A program made the translations under genes and the position numbers. A stretch of DNA of 5,010 nt, taken from positions 1-5,010 of the forward strand of contig JAEORJ010000292.1 in the NCBI GenBank assembly GCA_016840945.1, read 5' to 3'. This document shows positions 1 through 2,634 of the stretch, in pieces. The notes beneath the pieces were generated by a model, which worked only from the letters and a program-made list of their open reading frames with translations, was not told the origin of the DNA and did not search any database. This DNA comes from Candidatus Gerdarchaeota archaeon (lineage in GTDB: Archaea > Asgardarchaeota > Heimdallarchaeia > JABLTI01). Within the stretch, counting starts at the first letter, position 1. Every line of letters begins with the position of its first letter.

Positions 1-23
1 AAATGTCATTTTAATTTTTAGGT

Positions 24-54
24 AAAAAAAAGAAAAAATAAAAATAAAAAAATA
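24..54 (-). terminator. T-rich terminator of the small membrane-protein gene
   Basis: On the minus strand this stretch reads as an almost unbroken run of T with a few A and C, starting a few bases after the TAA stop at 59-57. No GC-rich stem precedes it. Oligo-U tracts without a hairpin are the usual intrinsic termination signal in archaea, so this is the natural 3' end of the minus-strand gene. Confidence 0.55.
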
Positions 55-56
55 AT

Positions 57-392
57 TTATTGAAATTCAGGTATTTTTCTAATTTCTTCTACAATTTTCT
101 TAGTAAAATTACCTGACAGTATAAATAAACACCCCAAAAAGCAACCTAGTGATAAAACGCATGAAAGTATTCTAATAATCACTGAAGGTGGATTTACTTC
201 TACTGTTAAGAAAGTTGTTTCAGGTTTTTGACGTATCTTTACAATCGAACCAAGTAGTTCATTTTTATAAATAGAAATACCATCTCCTAAGAGAATCCAT
301 TTCTCAATTTTATATGTAAGATTTTTCTGGAGAATTCCCAATAACATCTCGTAAGTTACATCTGGTCTTTTTCCGATATTAATTTTTACCAA
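57..392 (-). CDS. Small single-pass membrane protein of unknown function (111 aa)
   Basis: I do not recognise a named family. The first 69 or so residues look like a small soluble alpha/beta domain with alternating hydrophobic strands (around 33-41, 48-54 and 61-66). Residues 70-93 form one strongly hydrophobic helix containing Cys78, Cys84 and Cys88, and residues 96-107 form a short charged, probably amphipathic helix. There is no N-terminal signal peptide, so the likely topology is one membrane helix near the C-terminus with the N-terminal domain on one face; which face cannot be decided. The TTG start is chosen because a strong GGAGGG lies 6 nt upstream. The gene is transcribed away from the DinB/dioxygenase pair and ends in a T-rich tract. 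The overall pattern (short beta-rich domain, hydrophobic helix, basic helix) vaguely resembles small uncharacterised bacterial and archaeal proteins, but I assign no function. Confidence 0.72.
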   Translation of the reverse strand: MVKINIGKRPDVTYEMLLGILQKNLTYKIEKWILLGDGISIYKNELLGSIVKIRQKPETTFLTVEVNPPSVIIRILSCVLSLGCFLGCLFILSGNFTKKIVEEIRKIPEFQ

Positions 393-398
393 ATTTTA

Positions 399-404
399 CC
401 CTCC
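399..404 (-). promoter_or_regulatory. Shine-Dalgarno GGAGGG deciding a TTG start
   Basis: On the minus strand GGAGGG lies 6 nt before TTG at 392-390. This is the strongest ribosome-binding motif in the window and supports the gene being real and starting with TTG. Confidence 0.7.
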
Positions 405-412
405 AAAGAAAA

Positions 413-443
413 ACAATAATTCATGGAGCATTAAACTTATTGT
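413..443. repeat. Inverted repeat ACAATAA-N17-TTATTGT in the divergent promoter region
   Basis: Perfect 7-bp arms at 413-419 and 437-443 flank a 17-bp centre. The right arm overlaps the TATA-like element at 441-450, so the repeat would sit over or just downstream of the minus-strand promoter. It could be a dyad operator, but the arms are AT-rich and chance occurrence is quite possible. Confidence 0.3.
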
Positions 444-450
444 ATAAAAG
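441..450. promoter_or_regulatory. TATA-like element between the divergent genes
   Basis: The plus strand reads TGTATAAAAG, and the minus strand reads CTTTTATACA. For the minus gene the box is about 50-58 bp before the TTG start, which predicts a leader of roughly 25-35 nt, a sensible archaeal geometry. Read on the plus strand it is close to the textbook TATAAAAG but would give a leader of about 70 nt for the gene at 540. It is the better candidate for the minus gene and possibly serves both. Confidence 0.4.
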
Positions 451-495
451 AAATAGGTTAAAATAACTCTTGGTGCCGTGTTTTTTAGAAAATTA

Positions 496-504
496 TTTAT
501 ATTT
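496..504 (+). promoter_or_regulatory. Candidate TATA box for the DinB-like/dioxygenase operon
   Basis: TTTATATTT lies 36-44 bp before the TTG start at 540. Initiation about 25 bp downstream would give a short leader that just includes the GGAG ribosome site at 527-530. The surrounding 480-520 region is very T-rich, so the exact box is uncertain. Confidence 0.35.
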
Positions 505-526
505 TTTATTTTTAAACTAATTATCT

Positions 527-530
527 GGAG
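527..530 (+). promoter_or_regulatory. Shine-Dalgarno GGAG before the TTG start at 540
   Basis: GGAG is followed by a 9-nt spacer and then TTG at 540-542. No ATG or GTG in frame lies close by, so this site fixes the start of the DinB-like protein. Confidence 0.6.
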
Positions 531-539
531 AAGATCATC

Positions 540-998
540 TTGTCTGAAGAACTCTCTTTACAAGATAAAGTATCAACAATTAAAAAATTAACTGACGTGT
601 TGTTGAAGCTACCTGATTCTTTTTCTTTAGATAATGGTTGGGATAAAAGAGATCTTCTTTTACATCTTTGGACTTGGGATATGGAATACATTCGATTATG
701 TTCAGCTAAATTAACGAATAAATTATCTAAATTCCAATATGAATATGAATCAATGAATATGACTTATTCTGTTTGGAATGATTATAATATGGAAAAATAT
801 TTTGATCTCAGCTATGATGAAGTAAAATTAAGGTTTCAAGAATCTCGTGGACAATTGATTGGTTTTTTTGAAAAATTGATTAAAACTCCAGAAATAAAGG
901 TACCAAAAGATAATTTTCTAACAACAAGAATCTTAAATATTTATCAGCATGATAAAATGCATTTAGAAGCAGGTGGAGTAGCTATATATTTAGATTAA
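540..998 (+). CDS. DinB/DfsB-like four-helix putative metalloprotein (152 aa)
   Basis: This is most likely a member of the DinB-like superfamily (the ClbS/DfsB, DUF1706 and maleylpyruvate-isomerase N-domain neighbourhood). These are four-helix proteins of about 150-170 residues that usually bind one divalent metal through three histidines. The pattern is visible here: Trp34 and a helix with His42 in LLLHLWTWD, a middle helix around 93-112, and a C-terminal helix carrying the HDKMH motif with His137 and His141. Relatives include thiol-dependent transferases and isomerases, and ClbS, which protects the cell from colibactin. The substrate cannot be read from the sequence. No signal peptide or membrane segment is present, so it is cytoplasmic. 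The TTG start follows GGAG by 9 nt. The dioxygenase gene follows 25 bp after the stop with no terminator between, so the two are probably co-transcribed. Superfamily assignment is fairly secure; the subfamily is not. Confidence 0.8.
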   Translation: MSEELSLQDKVSTIKKLTDVLLKLPDSFSLDNGWDKRDLLLHLWTWDMEYIRLCSAKLTNKLSKFQYEYESMNMTYSVWNDYNMEKYFDLSYDEVKLRFQESRGQLIGFFEKLIKTPEIKVPKDNFLTTRILNIYQHDKMHLEAGGVAIYLD

Positions 999-1012
999 TA
1001 GTTAAATCATTT

Positions 1013-1018
1013 AGGTGG
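1013..1018 (+). promoter_or_regulatory. Shine-Dalgarno AGGTGG deciding the TTG start at 1024
   Basis: AGGTG matches the expected complement of the 16S 3' end (AGGAGGTGAT) and stands 5-6 nt before TTG at 1024. The alternative in-frame GTG at 1015 lies inside this motif and has no ribosome site of its own upstream, so TTG 1024 is preferred. Confidence 0.6.
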
Positions 1019-1023
1019 TAAAA

Positions 1024-1800
1024 TTGACAAAGCAACCAGCATTATTTATAGGCCATGGTTCACCTTTTAATTTATTTGAAAAAAACTCTTTTACCAATGC
1101 TTTGAAAACATATGGTAAAACGCTCTTCCAAAATTATCAACCTGATGCTATTGTTATAATTTCAGCTCATTGGTTAACCCAAGGAACTTATATCACTTCA
1201 GAAAACACTCCTAGAATGATTTATGATTATTATGGTTTCCCAGAAAAATTCTATACTTATACTTATCCAGCTAAAGGTTCAACTGAAATAGCTAAACGGA
1301 TAGTTAACCATAATCCAAAATCAATTATCCCCACTAACGACTGGGGTATAGATCATGCAGCAACAATTGTTCTTGAAAATATTTTGCCTTCAGGTAAAAT
1401 ACCTGTTCTTGAATTAAGTTTGGATTTACAACGTCCTTTTGAATATCATTATGAATTAGGTCAAAAATTAGCATTGTTGCGGGAGAAAGGAATACTTTTC
1501 ATTGCTAGTGGTAATCTTATTCATACATTTCGAGAAATGAATTATAATATGTTAGCTGAACCTTTTGATTGGGCTATTAAGTTAGATGAAATACAGAAGA
1601 AAGCAATAACTACAAATGATTTAGAAAGTCTATTCAATTTTGATATAATCTCATTGAATAAACGGGGATTCCAAACACTAGATCATTATTTACCTTTATT
1701 ATATATTTTAGGTATGAAACAGAAGCTAGCGAAAATTAATTATATTTTTGAAGGATTCCAACATGGTTCCATTTCACATCGAAGTTTCGAAATAGTGTAG
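1024..1800 (+). CDS. Class III extradiol ring-cleavage dioxygenase, DODA/YgiD type (258 aa)
   Basis: This is a LigB-fold dioxygenase of the 4,5-DOPA dioxygenase (YgiD/DODA) type. Characterised relatives open catechol rings next to the hydroxyls using O2 and a non-haem metal, for example DOPA to 4,5-seco-DOPA. The family signature is complete: FIGHGSP with His11, SAHW with His49, YDYYGFP at 68-74, GIDHA with His111, IPVLELS at 126-132, ASGNLIHT with His167, and LDHYLPLL with His221. All five histidines expected for the metal site and catalysis are present, so it should be active. Length matches the family (about 260). It is cytoplasmic, with no signal peptide. I start it at TTG 1024 because of the AGGTGG site; a GTG at 1015 would add three residues. 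It probably forms an operon with the DinB-like gene, and a T-tract follows the TAG stop. The natural substrate is unknown; archaeal members have no settled role that I know of. Confidence 0.92.
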   Translation: MTKQPALFIGHGSPFNLFEKNSFTNALKTYGKTLFQNYQPDAIVIISAHWLTQGTYITSENTPRMIYDYYGFPEKFYTYTYPAKGSTEIAKRIVNHNPKSIIPTNDWGIDHAATIVLENILPSGKIPVLELSLDLQRPFEYHYELGQKLALLREKGILFIASGNLIHTFREMNYNMLAEPFDWAIKLDEIQKKAITTNDLESLFNFDIISLNKRGFQTLDHYLPLLYILGMKQKLAKINYIFEGFQHGSISHRSFEIV

Positions 1801-1807
1801 CCTACTC

Positions 1808-1818
1808 TTTTCTTTTTT
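1808..1818 (+). terminator. T-rich terminator after the dioxygenase
   Basis: TTTTCTTTTTT begins 8 bp after the TAG stop. No GC-rich stem precedes it, which fits an archaeal oligo-U terminator closing the DinB-like/dioxygenase operon. Confidence 0.5.
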
Positions 1819-1819
1819 A

Positions 1820-1850
1820 ACTTAATTAATGAGTACAAGACTTAATTAAT
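1820..1850 (+). repeat. Two direct copies of ACTTAATTAAT, 20 bp apart
   Basis: Identical 11-mers lie at 1820-1830 and 1840-1850. Each contains the palindrome TTAATTAA (1822-1829 and 1842-1849). The 20-bp period is close to two helical turns, so a protein bound to both would sit on one face. The second copy directly abuts the TATA box of the hemerythrin-like gene. A third TTAATTAA occurs at 2485-2492 after that gene. This may be an operator or an upstream TFB-recognition context; AT-richness makes chance possible. Confidence 0.45.
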
Positions 1851-1858
1851 TATAAAAT
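1851..1858 (+). promoter_or_regulatory. TATA box of the hemerythrin-like gene
   Basis: TATAAAAT lies 52-59 bp before the ATG at 1910, with an A/T-rich BRE-like stretch immediately upstream. Initiation about 25 bp downstream (roughly 1876-1882) would leave a leader of about 30 nt. This supports transcription of the hemerythrin-like gene separately from the upstream operon. Confidence 0.5.
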
Positions 1859-1877
1859 GCTAGAATTATATGCAATT

Positions 1878-1900
1878 ATTTCCTCGAATTCTTTGGAAAT
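1878..1900 (+). repeat. Inverted repeat ATTTCC-N11-GGAAAT in the hemerythrin leader
   Basis: Perfect 6-bp arms at 1878-1883 and 1895-1900 enclose an 11-nt loop. The 3' arm contains the only GGA near the start codon (13 nt from ATG), so a hairpin here would hide the one weak ribosome-binding candidate. Alternatively it is a DNA dyad at the start site. The stem is short and AT-rich, so it would be only marginally stable. Confidence 0.3.
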
Positions 1901-1909
1901 ACTAAGAAG

Positions 1910-2464
1910 ATGAATAAAATGGTTATGCCAATTGCTCCTCTTATGATTGAGCATAGATTGATAGAAAAAATGATTGCCTTAATGAATGATGTTCTCCTTA
2001 AAATTAAGGAAAAACAAACAATTGATTTACGATTTATCGATGTTGCTGTTGATTTTATACGAATCTATGCTGATAAATGCCATCATGGAAAAGAAGAAGC
2101 AATACTTTTCCGTGAATTAGCTAAAAAGAAATTATCTTCTGAACATAAGAAAATAATGAAAGAACTTGTAGAAGAACACAAAAAAGGACGAAAACTTGTT
2201 GGGAAACTTGTAGCAGCTAAGGAGTCTTATATTAGTGGTATTGTTCTTGCATTAAATGATATCGTTGAAATTATGCAGGAATTAGTTGATTTTTATCCAA
2301 AACACATAGAAAAAGAAGATAAACATTTCTTTAAACCTGTAATGAACTACTTTACTCAAGAAGAAAGAGATCAGCTATTAAACGAAGAATACGAATTTGA
2401 TAAAGGATTCATTCATCAAGTCTATGGTGAAATTGTCTCGAAATACGAGAAAGAACTCGTTTAA
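1910..2464 (+). CDS. Hemerythrin-like HHE cation-binding protein (184 aa)
   Basis: This is an all-helical hemerythrin-like domain, which in this family binds two iron atoms through His and Asp/Glu and reversibly binds O2 or takes part in O2/NO sensing, storage or iron handling. The ligands are visible in order: His15 in LMIEHRLI, His58-His59 with Glu62/Glu63 in CHHGKEE, His90 in VEEHKKG, and His132 with Glu136 in KHIEKED. Residues 7-150 form the four-helix bundle; the remaining 34 or so are a charged helical tail. There is no signal peptide or membrane helix and no fused sensor or output domain, so it is a stand-alone cytoplasmic protein. ATG 1910 is the first in-frame start after the predicted promoter, but ATG 1919 and 1925 are also possible because no clear ribosome site distinguishes them. 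It is probably monocistronic, between T-tracts at 1808 and 2470. The physiological role is not readable; O2 binding is the family inference. Confidence 0.9.
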   Translation: MNKMVMPIAPLMIEHRLIEKMIALMNDVLLKIKEKQTIDLRFIDVAVDFIRIYADKCHHGKEEAILFRELAKKKLSSEHKKIMKELVEEHKKGRKLVGKLVAAKESYISGIVLALNDIVEIMQELVDFYPKHIEKEDKHFFKPVMNYFTQEERDQLLNEEYEFDKGFIHQVYGEIVSKYEKELV

Positions 2465-2469
2465 ATCCC

Positions 2470-2483
2470 TTTTTTCCTTTTTT
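2470..2483 (+). terminator. T-rich terminator after the hemerythrin-like gene
   Basis: Two runs of six T separated by CC begin 6 bp after the TAA stop. They continue into TTAATTAA and a run of A (2485-2496), giving a near-palindromic AT stretch that could also stop transcription from the other side. This fits an archaeal oligo-U terminator. Confidence 0.55.
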
Positions 2484-2548
2484 TATTAATTAAAAAACGA
2501 AAAAACACATTTTGGAACAATTGTATATTATAAACCATCTTTTTTTAC

Positions 2549-2562
2549 AAAAGTTTTATATT
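2549..2562 (+). promoter_or_regulatory. BRE/TATA candidate for the secreted caspase-like gene
   Basis: AAAAG followed by TTTTATATT (2554-2562) resembles an archaeal BRE plus TATA box. It lies 69-77 bp before ATG 2631. Initiation about 25 bp downstream (roughly 2580-2588) would give a leader of 45-50 nt that begins at or just before the repeats at 2585-2608. A second AT-rich candidate, TATATTATAAA at 2524-2534, cannot be excluded. Confidence 0.4.
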
Positions 2563-2584
2563 CTCCCTTTCCTCTTAAAAATAC

Positions 2585-2608
2585 AAGTTAACATTCCTAA
2601 AGTTAACA
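2585..2608 (+). repeat. Two direct copies of AAGTTAACA in the leader of the caspase-like gene
   Basis: Identical 9-mers lie at 2585-2593 and 2600-2608, a 15-bp period. Each contains the palindrome GTTAAC. They lie just downstream of the predicted transcription start, where a bound repressor would block initiation or elongation. They could be an operator pair specific to this gene; no other copy was noticed in the window. Confidence 0.45.
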
Positions 2609-2619
2609 AAAAGAGTTCG

Positions 2620-2634
2620 ATGGGATTCATATGA
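2620..2634 (+). other. Four-codon mini-ORF overlapping the caspase-like start by ATGA
   Basis: ATG at 2620 opens a reading frame of four codons (MGFI) whose TGA stop (2632-2634) overlaps the ATG of the large gene (2631-2633). Such an ATGA overlap can couple translation, and the large gene has only a weak GGGA (2622-2625 region) as ribosome site. It may equally be accidental. Confidence 0.2.

Noticed and set aside
1..56. A-rich left edge as an origin or low-complexity repeat
   Set aside because: It is simply the T-rich termination tract of the minus-strand gene read from the other strand; no iterated motif is present.
1015..1023. GTG start for the dioxygenase, three residues upstream
   Set aside because: This GTG overlaps the AGGTGG ribosome site and has no motif of its own, while TTG 1024 is correctly spaced. 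The first family-conserved segment begins after both, so the choice does not affect function.
1808..2496. Insertion-element ends suggested by repeated TTAATTAA at 1822, 1842 and 2485
   Set aside because: The copies bracket the hemerythrin-like gene, but there are no longer terminal inverted repeats, target duplications or transposase. The octamer is easily produced in AT-rich gaps.
2620..2622. ATG 2620 as the start of the large gene
   Set aside because: It is in a different frame and reaches TGA after four codons. The in-frame ATG at 2631 leads straight into a well-formed signal peptide.
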